The translations under genes and the position numbers were made by a program. The notes beneath the pieces are model-generated. The model saw nothing but the letters and a program-made list of their open reading frames with translations, was not told the origin of the DNA and did not search any database. From Pseudobdellovibrionaceae bacterium (GTDB taxonomy: Bacteria > Bdellovibrionota > Bdellovibrionia > Bdellovibrionales > Bdellovibrionaceae): DNA of 64,000 bases. Positions 27,347 to 36,171 of this stretch are shown here, piece by piece (within the stretch, counting starts at the first letter, position 1; each line of letters opens with the position of its first letter). The stretch spans positions 124,001 to 188,000 of the forward strand of contig CANFQX010000005.1 of the NCBI GenBank assembly GCA_947449255.1, read 5' to 3'.

Positions 27347-27718
27347 TTATCGAGGACCGCGTCCGCCGCCGCCACCGAAACCGCCACGACCACCGCCGCC
27401 GCCATTTCCGCGTGCACCGCCGCCACCACCACCGAAACCACCACGACGTGGACCGCCACCTTCACGAGGTGCTTGAGGACGAGCTTCTGAAATATTGATC
27501 ATACGACCATCTAATTCAGCTCCGTTGCCTCTTTCGATTGCTTGGTCAGCTGCAGAATCATCTGACATTTCAACAAAGCCAAAGCCTTTTGAACGACCAG
27601 AGTCTCTATCCATGATTACTTTTGCAGAATCAACAGCACCGAATTGAGTGAAGTGATTATGAAGACTTTCATCATCAACTGAGTAGGGTAAATTGCCTAT
27701 ATATAACTTCTTAGCCAT
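27347..27718 (-). CDS. RRM-domain RNA-binding protein with Gly-rich tail
   Basis: 123 residues. One RNA recognition motif (residues 3-80) has RNP2 as KLYIGNLPY and RNP1 as KGFGFVEM. The tail is almost entirely Gly with Arg and Phe (RGGFGGGG type). This is the form of the bacterial cold-inducible glycine-rich RNA-binding proteins, thought to act as RNA chaperones. AGGAGG precedes the ATG. About 137 bases of leader separate it from yajQ, and a strong terminator follows. Confidence 0.92.
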   Translation of the reverse strand: MAKKLYIGNLPYSVDDESLHNHFTQFGAVDSAKVIMDRDSGRSKGFGFVEMSDDSAADQAIERGNGAELDGRMINISEARPQAPREGGGPRRGGFGGGGGGARGNGGGGGRGGFGGGGGRGPR

Positions 27719-27855
27719 GAAGACCTCCTATTGGTCTGAGAAACCCGAGGAAGCCTTCGAACAACATAAAATCGAGAACACTCACACGGGACCGTACCTT
27801 TTTAATAAAACTTAAGTTAAGGCTAGCATAGTCAAAAAAACCTGCAAGCGCATTT

Positions 27856-28341
27856 TTAAGATCTCATATTATTAAATTGTAAAGGTACTGCAAAACTGGC
27901 CGAACGTACCGTTGCAATACATTCTTGCAAATCATCAATACTTTTTCCGGTCACCTTTAATTTGTCATCTGCTATTTGAGGCTGAACTTTTAGTTTCGAA
28001 TCTTTAATCAATTTAATAATTTCTTTTGCCACATCACGGTCAATGCCCTGCTGCATAAGCACTTTCTGGCGAAGCATGCGGCCTCCAGCTGGTTCAATCT
28101 TTTCAAATTTTACAGCTTTAATATCAACACCTCGACGGTGCAGCTTGGTCTGCAAAATGCTCCCCATTTGCTCTATTTTATATTCATCTTCTGCTGATAG
28201 AATAATTTCTTTCTTATCCCATTCTATTTCACATTTGCTACCTTTGAAATCATAGCGACCCTCAACTTCTTTACGTGCTTGGTTGATGGCATTATCGACT
28301 TCCTGAAGATTCAATTCTGAAACAATATCAAAAGAGGGCAT
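27856..28341 (-). CDS. yajQ: YajQ-family nucleotide-binding protein
   Basis: 161 residues, full length and strongly conserved from the first residue: PSFDIVSELNLQEVDNAINQ, then RYDFKGSKCEIEWD, and a C terminus with SFAVPLQFNNMRS. YajQ proteins have two RRM-like folds. Some bind c-di-GMP and act as effectors with transcription factors, which would fit the c-di-GMP genes at 5.4 and 10 kb, but that link is inference. It lies between the RRM gene and slyD on the same strand. Confidence 0.95.
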   Translation of the reverse strand: MPSFDIVSELNLQEVDNAINQARKEVEGRYDFKGSKCEIEWDKKEIILSAEDEYKIEQMGSILQTKLHRRGVDIKAVKFEKIEPAGGRMLRQKVLMQQGIDRDVAKEIIKLIKDSKLKVQPQIADDKLKVTGKSIDDLQECIATVRSASFAVPLQFNNMRS

Positions 28342-28391
28342 TTAAAATACTCCAAAAAAAATTATTAATTAAATAAGTATTTGATTCTAAA

Positions 28392-28871
28392 TTAGTGGTG
28401 GTGTCCAGCATTCCCATGCAAACCGTGGGGATGGCCGTGCAGAACTTCTTCCGTCGTTGCTTCCCTAACTAGGGCCATTTCAATTTCAAACTCAAGCGGC
28501 TGGCCAGCTAAGGGATGATTGCCATCTAGGGTTACATGAGTCTCACTCATTTTAGAAACCCGCACCATATGCGCACCGCCGCTCAACTCCAAACGCAAAT
28601 GCCCACCAATTTCAAGGCCTGGCAAATGAGCTAATTCTTCCTTAGGTACATCCATGAACATATTTTCACGAACTTCGCCATAAGCGTCTTCTGCCGCTAA
28701 TTTAACAATTTTCTTTTCGCCCTCTTTAAGGTCCTTAATTTCTTCCTCAAGTTTTGGAAGAATTTGCCCAGCTCCCTCAAGATAAGGAAGTGGCTGATTC
28801 TGTTCAGAAGCATCAAGGATATTGCCGTCTGAACCCTTTAGAACATAATTAAACGCTAATACTCTTCTCAT
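28392..28871 (-). CDS. slyD: FKBP-type peptidyl-prolyl isomerase, SlyD-like
   Basis: About 159 residues. The FKBP fold is split by an insert-in-flap domain (EDAYGEVRENMF to VTLDGNHPLAGQPLEF), the hallmark of SlyD chaperone-isomerases. The tail is His-rich (HGHPHGLHGNAGHHH) and should bind nickel or other metals. The frame opens at 28910, but AAGGAG lies 8 bases before the ATG at 28871. It is divergent from the HNH gene. Confidence 0.93.
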   Translation of the reverse strand: MRRVLAFNYVLKGSDGNILDASEQNQPLPYLEGAGQILPKLEEEIKDLKEGEKKIVKLAAEDAYGEVRENMFMDVPKEELAHLPGLEIGGHLRLELSGGAHMVRVSKMSETHVTLDGNHPLAGQPLEFEIEMALVREATTEEVLHGHPHGLHGNAGHHH

Positions 28872-29011
28872 TTTGATACTCCTTTGCAAATTGAGCGGCA
28901 GGTATCCCATCTAACGGGACCTTAGGCAACCTGAAAAGTGCCGGACTTGAAAACATGGCCGGAACCAAGATACAATAAAGACTTAGAACTCACACCCATA
29001 AAGGAGGACAC

Positions 29012-29554
29012 ATGAATACCATGGCCTCAGTGAGGTCCTTGTTATTAAACGCCAGCTATGAGCCTATGAAAATAGTCAGCTGGCAAAAAGCCTTAATTTT
29101 GTGGTTCCAAAACAAAGTTGATGTGCTTGAATATCATACGACCTATGCAAGAACAGTTCAGTTGAAGTTTCAGCTTCCCAGCGTCCTCAGATTAAAAGCC
29201 TACGTTAGACCCAAGAACTTTCACGTCGTTCGCTTCTGCCGAGAAAACGTGTACATCCGAGATAACTTCACCTGCCAATACTGCGGCGTTAAATTTTCTA
29301 CAAAGCACCTTACCTTAGACCACGTCGTGCCCGCTTCGCACAACGGTCCAAAAAACTGGACAAATGTAACCACGGCATGCCGAGACTGCAACCAGAGAAA
29401 AGCAAACAGAACTCCCCGATCTGCAAACATGCCCCTTTTAAAAGACCCACAAATTCCCTCCTGGCTGCCCACCCTCGGACTTCAACTCAGTGAAGAGCAG
29501 ATGCCAGCGGATTGGGTTCCCTATTTATTTTCTCGAGAAAGAAAGGCCAGTTAA
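29012..29554 (+). CDS. HNH endonuclease-domain protein
   Basis: 180 residues. The HNH core has two zinc CxxC pairs (CQYCG and CRDCN) around LTLDHVVPASHNG, with the catalytic His in the DHV segment. The N-terminal 80 residues (LLLNASYEPMKIVSWQKALIL) are conserved in the chromosomal HNH family found in many bacteria, whose role is unclear. A good AAAGGAGG ribosome site lies 8 bases upstream. There is no restriction or phage gene near it, so I see no defence context. Confidence 0.9.
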   Translation: MNTMASVRSLLLNASYEPMKIVSWQKALILWFQNKVDVLEYHTTYARTVQLKFQLPSVLRLKAYVRPKNFHVVRFCRENVYIRDNFTCQYCGVKFSTKHLTLDHVVPASHNGPKNWTNVTTACRDCNQRKANRTPRSANMPLLKDPQIPSWLPTLGLQLSEEQMPADWVPYLFSRERKAS

Positions 29555-29587
29555 CCAGCCGATCCGCCGCCTACATCACTCAAAAAC

Positions 29588-31300
29588 ATGTACAAACCCC
29601 TCACGGCTCTAGTAAACTCTGAGTTGGAGGATTTACTTGTGAATAAGAACGTTCATAATCAACTCGTGACGGCACTGACGACAATTATCAGTGAGACCAA
29701 CGGCCTTTCTTTATCCGATACCATCGACCTTTTGATCTCTTCGGGTTTAGATAAAACGCACCCTGAAGCCTACAATGTCACTGTTGAGTTTCGAAATCTC
29801 TTAAATCAATTTCAAATCAATCAGATCACAATTACTTCGCTGCTGAAGCACCCTATCTCTGAGGCTCTTTTTGATTTTTTCTGTAATTTTCCACTTAAAT
29901 ACAATGAAGAGCATATTCATTTAACTGGGGCTATTTCAGCTGAATTTATTTATCCAAGACTAAAAAAACTTCTCGAGGGTCCCGATAAAGAAATCTACAA
30001 ACAAAAAATCATGGAAGTTTATGGCCCGGATGCATTTCCAATCGATAGCATCGCGGACGTGGACCGCTTAATTCGATTACAAGAAAACGAAGGCTTCTCT
30101 CGTTATCTAAAAATACTTTATCTACCAAAATTAATTTTTTTAGATCGACAAGTGCATGCCGAAGCCGCCTATCATTTAGCAAAAGAACTTAACGATAAGT
30201 ATAATGTCGGATTTATCCGCTTGAAATTTTCATTGTCACGGTCAACCTCCAGCTCCTCAGAGCAAATACCTGGCATCGAGAATGTCACGGCTGAAGATGT
30301 TGTTTTAGGTTTATATGAAGGCTTCAAAAAATTTCAGTCCGAAAACCCGGGCTTTAATTTTGTACTGTCGCCTTCTTTTCGAAAAGAGCCTAGCCACTTT
30401 GATGCCGAAAAATTTGGAACCAGAAAAGATCATTTTTTAGCTCAAGTTGATGAGCTTGTCTCAATGCTGGATCGATTTCCTTTTCTTGTGCCCCACATGA
30501 CTGATGTTGATACTGTCGGTGATGAGCGTGAACTTTATCGTAAAGAGCACTTTAATGAAATGCAATCGGGCCTCAGAAAACTGCAATATCGTGGATTTAA
30601 AATACGCTCGCATCATGGTGAGACCTGGCACACGCTCAAAAAAGGCATTCAAGCCGTCGATAATGCAATGAACATTTGGCATATTGATACGCTCGAGCAT
30701 GGTATCAGCCTTGGCATCAACCCCAACAAATACTTTCATAGAATCTATCAAGAGATTGTTGCCAAAAACCAAAAGGGTACACCAATTACAGCAAAAGATC
30801 CACTCTCCAGAGAGCTCAATGAGCTCTACTGGGGACAGAACACGGCCGTTCTTGAAAAACTGGTTAAAGGCGAGGTCCTCACCGATTCTGAAAACATCCT
30901 TTTTGTGAAAGCTAAATTTCATACGGCACGTGAGGTTGAACACTATCAACATGACGTCTTAAATCGCATGATCCAAAAAGATGTGACTTTGATTTCATTG
31001 CCCTCTTCGAACAATAAACTCACTGGAAAATTTGAAGATTATAAAGATCATCCTTTTTCTTGGTGGGAAAAAAAGGGTGTTCAACTAGGAGTGGGAACCG
31101 ACAACCATATCACCCTCAACACCAATTTTATTTATGAGATGTTGATCTTGCTCTATACAGATGCGGTGAACCTTAAAATAACAAAACTGTTAATGGTCAC
31201 GACCGGCGAAACCCGAAGACCCTACATCAGTCACCTGCTATGGAAGATGAGAAAAAAGTTAAAGTCCTCAGCAGGGAATAAAGAATTTGTTAGAAATTAA
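29588..31300 (+). CDS. Adenosine deaminase-like amidohydrolase
   Basis: 570 residues, much longer than a standard adenosine deaminase (about 340). The amidohydrolase pattern can be followed: EEHIHLTGAIS near residue 115 (first metal site, with only one of the usual two spaced His evident), RSHHGETWHT (Glu/His), IDTLEHGISLG, and GVGTDNHITLN where adenosine deaminases have the SxDDP-type motif. The extra length is mainly N-terminal helices and an insert. The substrate may differ from adenosine. It follows the HNH gene by 33 bases and precedes ampG. Confidence 0.75.
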   Translation: MYKPLTALVNSELEDLLVNKNVHNQLVTALTTIISETNGLSLSDTIDLLISSGLDKTHPEAYNVTVEFRNLLNQFQINQITITSLLKHPISEALFDFFCNFPLKYNEEHIHLTGAISAEFIYPRLKKLLEGPDKEIYKQKIMEVYGPDAFPIDSIADVDRLIRLQENEGFSRYLKILYLPKLIFLDRQVHAEAAYHLAKELNDKYNVGFIRLKFSLSRSTSSSSEQIPGIENVTAEDVVLGLYEGFKKFQSENPGFNFVLSPSFRKEPSHFDAEKFGTRKDHFLAQVDELVSMLDRFPFLVPHMTDVDTVGDERELYRKEHFNEMQSGLRKLQYRGFKIRSHHGETWHTLKKGIQAVDNAMNIWHIDTLEHGISLGINPNKYFHRIYQEIVAKNQKGTPITAKDPLSRELNELYWGQNTAVLEKLVKGEVLTDSENILFVKAKFHTAREVEHYQHDVLNRMIQKDVTLISLPSSNNKLTGKFEDYKDHPFSWWEKKGVQLGVGTDNHITLNTNFIYEMLILLYTDAVNLKITKLLMVTTGETRRPYISHLLWKMRKKLKSSAGNKEFVRN

Positions 31301-31333
31301 ACATCGAGTGAAAGCTACTGAAAGTAATCAAAT

Positions 31334-32587
31334 ATGAGCACAAAAAAAAGCATCCTGAAGGAATTGTTCAGCAAACACATGTTAATTATTTTTTTCCTGG
31401 GTTTCTCTAGCGGCCTTCCGCTGGCCTTAACCGGTGGAACTTTAAAAACATGGCTATCAAGAGAGCATGTAGACATCACCACCATTGGCTACTTTAGCTG
31501 GGTAGGGATTGCGTATTCGCTGAAATTCTTGTGGTCACCTCTTTTGGATCGCTTTACTTTATTTAAATCCGGCAGGCGCCGCAGCTGGATGATGACGATG
31601 CAGATGGCTTTAATCGGCAGTTTAATATGGATGGGATCACTCAATCCTCAAGTGGATCTTTCCATGATGGCCTTTTTTGCTGTCTTGATCGCCTTTTTTA
31701 GTGCCACTCAAGATATTGCCATCGATGCGTACAGAAGAGAGCTCTTATCAAATGAAGAATTGGGCTTGGGTTCTTCCCTTAATATTTACGGCTATAGAGT
31801 GGCCATGCTGATTGCTGGTGGTGCCGGGATTGGCCTTGTCGGATCTAACTTTTGGCCACTTCAGTGGGGACAACTTTATTATTTAATGGCCGCCTTCATG
31901 CTCATTGGATTAGTTACAACTTGGTATGCGCCGGAGCCCAAACTTGACTCCCCTCCACCAAAAACATTGCTTGAAGCTATCGTAGATCCCTTCGCAGAAT
32001 TTCTGCGTCGACCAGGAGCTTTATCAGTTTTAGGTTTCGTGTTGCTGTTCAAGTTGGGCGATGCCCTCGCTATTTCGCTGCTCAATCCCTTTTACGTCGA
32101 ACTGGGATTTAGTAATGCTGATATTGGACTGATTGCCAAAACTTTTGGCTTAGCCTCTTCTATGCTTGGATTTTTCTTAGGGGGAGTTGCCATTTATTAT
32201 ATGGGAATTTATCGCTCTTTATGGACCTTTGGAATTCTTCAGACGGTGTCAACGGCGTCGTTTGCACTGCTCACCTACACCGGTGCTAAGTTAGTTCCCT
32301 TCGCATCCATCGTGATTTTTGAAGATATTAGTACAGGCATGGCCACATCCGCCTTTGTTGCCTTCATGGCGTCACTGAGCAACAAGAAATACACGGCCAC
32401 TCAATATGCGATACTTTCAAGTGTGGCCACTTTAGGCCGAACATTTTTCTCTGGCTTTTCAGGAAATATGGTTAAGACACTGGGCTGGGCCAATTTTTTC
32501 TATGTGTGTGCACTGATCGCAATTCCTGGACTATTGATGCTTTTGCAAATGAAGAAATATCAGGTGGAAGAGGCTTCAGGGATTTAG
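31334..32587 (+). CDS. ampG: AmpG-like major facilitator permease
   Basis: 417 residues with about 12 membrane helices. The N terminus (FLGFSSGLPLALTGGTLKTW) and the segments SWVGIAYSLKFLWSPLLDR and ATQDIAIDAYRRELL are characteristic of AmpG, the inner-membrane permease for anhydro-muropeptides. In a predator this could serve recovery of its own or prey wall fragments, but that is inference. The gene is likely in a run with the deaminase-like gene (33-base gap). Confidence 0.9.
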   Translation: MSTKKSILKELFSKHMLIIFFLGFSSGLPLALTGGTLKTWLSREHVDITTIGYFSWVGIAYSLKFLWSPLLDRFTLFKSGRRRSWMMTMQMALIGSLIWMGSLNPQVDLSMMAFFAVLIAFFSATQDIAIDAYRRELLSNEELGLGSSLNIYGYRVAMLIAGGAGIGLVGSNFWPLQWGQLYYLMAAFMLIGLVTTWYAPEPKLDSPPPKTLLEAIVDPFAEFLRRPGALSVLGFVLLFKLGDALAISLLNPFYVELGFSNADIGLIAKTFGLASSMLGFFLGGVAIYYMGIYRSLWTFGILQTVSTASFALLTYTGAKLVPFASIVIFEDISTGMATSAFVAFMASLSNKKYTATQYAILSSVATLGRTFFSGFSGNMVKTLGWANFFYVCALIAIPGLLMLLQMKKYQVEEASGI

Positions 32588-32708
32588 GCTAGAGATTCTG
32601 CGACCTTTTCTTAAATTTTTGCTAATGGGTAAGGCTATTGATAAATTGGTAATAATCTACCAATGGGATCATTTTCAGGCGGATTAATAAAAAATATTTA
32701 TGTGAAAA

Positions 32709-32733
32709 AATTTGGCGGATTCGCCGCTAAATT
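32709..32733. terminator. Possible terminator hairpin after ampG
   Basis: AATTTGGCGG pairs with CCGCTAAATT (one G-U pair) around an ATTCG loop. It lies in the 206-base gap between the convergent ampG and secreted-protein genes. The T-run after it is weak and interrupted, so it is only a fair intrinsic terminator. I see nothing else in this gap. Confidence 0.4.
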
Positions 32734-32793
32734 AATAGTTTTAACTGCTTAGCGAATTTTCTGTGCTATAATAGCAGAAAAATGAACTTAAAC

Positions 32794-33378
32794 TTATAAT
32801 TCAAGTTCTGGACAATATTCTTTCTTAAATTTTTTAGTCAACTCACACTCTTCGCCTTCACAACCTTTACGGGTTTTAAATCGATGAAGAAATCCGACGC
32901 GCTCCATTTGTCCTCTGTCGTTCTTTTCTTCCTTAGTAATACTCGAAGCTGAAATGCAAGCGTGCAATGTTCCTTTCATAATTTTTTTCAAGGCCTTTAC
33001 AAAGTTCCTACAATCTCGAATTGGCCATGGCCGTCGCTCGAAGAATTTATACCTCATCTCACTATCATGGGCATCAATATATACACGTCCTACATGGCCT
33101 TCTGTCTCATCAACGCCCGCATCATAACAGGTTGGCAAAATGCTTTTATTTTCAAAACAAATCCAATATTCATATGTATTTGTAGCGCCTGGAATAAATG
33201 CAGGTGGCTTAAGACGGCAAGCATTAAGAGCTAAGTCTTCCACACTCAAAACTCCATAATCATCACTTAACAATCCATTTGGAAATTTTGATTTTAACTT
33301 TGCCAAATTAGCACTATCTGCTCCATTGGCTAAAATTGAACTTAAAAGAATGAAGAATAAAATCTGAAGAGCCCTCAT
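32794..33378 (-). CDS. Secreted Cys-rich protein of unknown function
   Basis: About 194 residues with a signal peptide (MRALQILFFILLSSILANGA). The mature part has around ten Cys residues, suggesting disulfides outside the cytoplasm. Notable blocks are DDYGVLSVEDLALNACRLKP, FFERRPWPIRDCRNFVKAL, GTLHACISAS and RFKTRKGCEGEECEL. A clear paralogue lies at 61192-61785. The start ATG overlaps the upstream gene's stop (ATGA), so the two are translated together. I know no family for it. Confidence 0.75.
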   Translation of the reverse strand: MRALQILFFILLSSILANGADSANLAKLKSKFPNGLLSDDYGVLSVEDLALNACRLKPPAFIPGATNTYEYWICFENKSILPTCYDAGVDETEGHVGRVYIDAHDSEMRYKFFERRPWPIRDCRNFVKALKKIMKGTLHACISASSITKEEKNDRGQMERVGFLHRFKTRKGCEGEECELTKKFKKEYCPELEL

Positions 33379-33824
33379 GGTTTCCCACATTTTTTAAGTT
33401 CCTCATAAAATTTATTAAATGTCTTTTTAATTCTTTCAGCATCTTCTTTCGTTTTAGCAATGAGGTCGTCATATTTATTACCATCGACCCCAAAGATTAG
33501 AGATCGCGGACACGGTTTATTTTTTAAGTTCGCAAAATTCTGACTTGCTATTTCTTGGATCTCATCTGGATAAAGTTGGTCTTTGCCAGAAGGATTTCGA
33601 GCGCAATGTTCATGACGAGTTGCCACCGAACCCTCGGGATGATTTTTGCTTGGAGAAACGTGCATTGGATGAGTTCTGACCCAATGCTCTCCATAAGGAC
33701 ACACTCTCCAAGAGTGAACTGGCGAGCGAGGAGGTTTCAGATCTCCACCGATATTTTTAATAACCGATGGAGACTTAAGAATCGTCGCCTTGCGTTTTAA
33801 CTTTTGTGTATTTCTTTTTGACAT
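33375..33824 (-). CDS. Cys/His-rich cytoplasmic protein of unknown function, paired with secreted protein
   Basis: About 149 residues, no signal peptide, basic N terminus. The middle holds a Cys/His-rich block: WRVCPYGEHWVRTHPMHV, then RHEHCARNPSGKDQLYPDE. Farther on is KNKPCPRSLIFGVDGNKYD. From memory, an NPSGKDQ...YDDLIA arrangement like this precedes the lysozyme-like domain of some phage or effector transglycosylases; here no such catalytic domain follows. The frame opens at 33857, but an AGG before the ATG at 33824 gives the better start. It overlaps the next gene by 4 bases. Confidence 0.65.
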   Translation of the reverse strand: MSKRNTQKLKRKATILKSPSVIKNIGGDLKPPRSPVHSWRVCPYGEHWVRTHPMHVSPSKNHPEGSVATRHEHCARNPSGKDQLYPDEIQEIASQNFANLKNKPCPRSLIFGVDGNKYDDLIAKTKEDAERIKKTFNKFYEELKKCGKP

Positions 33825-33997
33825 AAAAAACCTAGTCACTAGATTGTCTAGCGCCAAATCATTTCAATGAATTTATTCATAATAAGCTCTTATTTATTAT
33901 GATTCAATAATATTACATACCAGAACAGCAAAAAAGCCAAATCCTGCGCTTAAGATGAAGCTCCGTCATTTTGCATCCTCCATGATACCTTAAACTA

Positions 33998-34462
33998 AAG
34001 CGCACCCACAGAGGCGCATACTTCAAATTTTTCTTAAGCTCAGCCGCTGTCGTCCGTTCAAAAATCTTTTCACGCGGGCACGAGCGACATCGTCAATATG
34101 ATCCTTGCCAAAATTCTTCAGCGCTTGAATCACGAGGCCTACTTTTGTGCCCGCAGAGTGCATCGTTTTCTCTCTCGTTGTTCGAAACATAATTTCGAGT
34201 TTTCCGAATTTTACTTTCTTCGAAGGTCCATTCGTCAAAAAAATGACACGCCCAGGAACTTGCTCTGAAAGACGAACAAGATTTGCTGCATAAGCCCCGG
34301 AGGGCTGAATACGAATTCCATTTTTTTCGGCAAGAGCTTTTCAAACCTCTTCAACCTGAGGGGGGAGAATACCTAAGACCTCATACTCTCGGGGGTACTT
34401 ATAAAGCCCCTGCCATGACCTAAAATCCTATTTTTAACTGCATTTACAACACTTTGAGCTAT
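33998..34462 (-). pseudogene. Decayed AbiEi/DUF6088-type antitoxin
   Basis: Read on the minus strand from 34462: an AGGA and 9 bases precede ATA-GCT-CAA, which looks like a lost ATG. It then encodes AQSVVNAVKNRILGHGRG, the usual N terminus of DUF6088 regulators. The helix-turn-helix region is deleted and the frame shifts into LYKYPREYEVLGILPPQ. A TGA at 34341-34343 interrupts it. The frame resumes as EKNGIRIQPSGAYAANLVRL through GKDHIDDVARARVKR, and a last frameshift leads to LKKNLKYAPLWVR. The partner nucleotidyltransferase toxin is missing. The family is recognised from motif memory. Confidence 0.8.
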
Positions 34463-34480
34463 ATTAAAGCTTCCTCTTAA

Positions 34481-34506
34481 CCACAAAAAATACTAACTTT
34501 TTGTGG
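34481..34506. promoter_or_regulatory. Palindrome upstream of the decayed antitoxin
   Basis: CCACAAAAA and its exact complement TTTTTGTGG are separated by 8 bases, 19 bases before the lost start codon of the antitoxin pseudogene. Antitoxins of this kind repress their own promoter through inverted repeats, so this is probably the old operator. The rest of 34507-34682 holds no gene that I can see. Confidence 0.5.
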
Positions 34507-34682
34507 CATAAGTTTGAGGATATTTGAGCGCTAAAATGCAAATTACCCTTTTTTTGGCGCTGGCTCTTCAAACATTTATAGCTGGCTCGAACGTTCAGAG
34601 TTATTTCACACAATAGTGTTCAGGAAAGCTCACCTTAGATGATTTCAAATTCGTTTTTAGTATTTTTTTATTAGATGTAAAT

Positions 34683-34773
34683 TGGCGGAGAAGAAGAGAT
34701 TCGAACTCTTGTTACCTTTAAGGGGTAAACTCGCTTTCCAAGCGAGCGCCTTCAGCCACTCGGCCACCTCTCC
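34683..34773 (-). tRNA. tRNA-Ser (anticodon GGA)
   Basis: The minus strand reads GGAGAGGTGGCCGAG at the 5' end, anticodon arm CTCGCTTGGAAAGCGAG with GGA in the loop, a long variable arm (TACC...GGTA), the T arm GAGTTCGAATCTC, and CTTCTCC-G-CCA at the 3' end. The acceptor stem pairs with one G-U. CCA is encoded. The length (about 91) and long variable arm are proper for a class II serine tRNA. Confidence 0.97.
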
Positions 34774-34836
34774 GCAATGAGGAATTAAAGACATGTAAAG
34801 ATAGCATCGGCGACGACAGCAAATCAAGATGTTCTC

Positions 34837-36102
34837 TTATTTTTTGCCGCGGAAAGCATTTCGCTTTTGAGGACCGCCAGATTTCTGATCTTGATCCCGG
34901 CGACCAACAGATTTAGCCTCAAATTTCTGAGAGCGATCAATGAAGCTGAAATTGGGAAGAGCTTTAATTTCCTTGGCTCCAGCTAGTGTGGGCTTAATTT
35001 TTTCATACATTCGTCTGTCTGAGGGAGTGATAAAGGTGATCGCCATGCCGGTTCGGCCGGCCCGCGCAGTGCGCCCAATTCGATGCAGAAAGTCTTCTTC
35101 CTTGAAAGGTAGATCATAATTAAGGACATGATCAACGTGAGGGATGTCGATTCCCCTGGCTAGCAAATCTGTTGCAACCAGGATACGAAGCTCTCCTTCT
35201 CGAAACTCTCTGACGACGCGGTTGCGATGTCCTTGTGATAGTCCACCATGAATGAGGTCGATGGAATATCCATACTCTTTAAGATGAGCCCCGACAAATT
35301 CACAGCTTTCTTGGCTTCCGGTGAAAACAATCACACCGCTCTTGGTGGCATTGAGTTCATCGAGTAAGCGATCGTTTTTGATGGATCGATCAAGAAAAAT
35401 CACTTTTTGTTTTAAAGTGGAAACGGGAGCTTCGGATTTTTCTGAGCGAATCATAACGACTTTGTGTTGCATAAAAAGTTGTGCGATCGATTCCACGGAT
35501 TGGCTGAAACTTGCCGAAAACATCATCGTTTGCCGCTGTCCACGCAATGTATTTTGAATGCTTTTTAATTGAGGAGCAAAACCCATGTCCAACATGCGGT
35601 CAGCCTCATCGATCACGACAATTTCAACGTTTTGCAGCAATAATTTATTTCCTGTTAAATGATCATTCATTCGCCCGGGTGTGGCTATTATCACACGGGG
35701 ATGTTTTTTTAATTGATTGGCCTGCTTTGAACCTGTTGTTCCGCCAATGGCCAAACAAACTGAGATTGGTAAATCTGCACAAAGAGACAAAAGCACATTA
35801 TAGATCTGCTGAGCCATCTCGCGGCTAGGCGCTAAAATTAAGGCCCGAGAATCTGGCTTTGAAAGCAATTTATCCAGAGCTGACAGTGAATAAGCTAATG
35901 TTTTGCCACTTCCTGTTTGCGCCACGGCAATGAGATCAGTACCGGTCTGGGCCGTGGGTATCGCTTCACTTTGAATTCGAGTGGGTTTGGAAATCTCAAT
36001 CTTTTTAAGTGCGGCATGCAACAGGGGATTGAGATTCATTTCTTGAAAACTTTTTACAAATAAATCAGAGCTTAGAATTTTCATAGGGAACAGGCTTACC
36101 AT
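34837..36102 (-). CDS. DEAD-box RNA helicase
   Basis: 421 residues with all core motifs: the Q motif region (PTRIQSEAIP), AQTGSGKT, PSREMAQQ, TPGRMNDHL, VIDEADRMLD, a variant FSASF in place of SAT, and HRIGRTARAGRTG. A short basic tail (RRDQDQKSGG, RNAFRGKK) follows. It unwinds RNA, probably in ribosome assembly or mRNA decay. The start may be the ATG at 36102 (GGGG upstream) or the one at 36084. It is divergent from rsmG, 69 bases away. A second helicase of the class lies at 58 kb. Confidence 0.95.
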   Translation of the reverse strand: MVSLFPMKILSSDLFVKSFQEMNLNPLLHAALKKIEISKPTRIQSEAIPTAQTGTDLIAVAQTGSGKTLAYSLSALDKLLSKPDSRALILAPSREMAQQIYNVLLSLCADLPISVCLAIGGTTGSKQANQLKKHPRVIIATPGRMNDHLTGNKLLLQNVEIVVIDEADRMLDMGFAPQLKSIQNTLRGQRQTMMFSASFSQSVESIAQLFMQHKVVMIRSEKSEAPVSTLKQKVIFLDRSIKNDRLLDELNATKSGVIVFTGSQESCEFVGAHLKEYGYSIDLIHGGLSQGHRNRVVREFREGELRILVATDLLARGIDIPHVDHVLNYDLPFKEEDFLHRIGRTARAGRTGMAITFITPSDRRMYEKIKPTLAGAKEIKALPNFSFIDRSQKFEAKSVGRRDQDQKSGGPQKRNAFRGKK

Positions 36103-36171
36103 AAGCCCCGCAAATACGAAAACTTAAACTCTGCCCTTTCCCTTTTTGCCCCAACACCGTATAAGTAGTTT

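Noticed and set aside
29012-29554. HNH gene as part of a restriction or phage-defence system
   Set aside because: No methyltransferase, helicase or phage gene is adjacent, and the protein matches a widespread chromosomal HNH family.
34500-34680. Small gene between the antitoxin palindrome and tRNA-Ser
   Set aside because: All frames have early stops and there is no ribosome site or recognisable protein.
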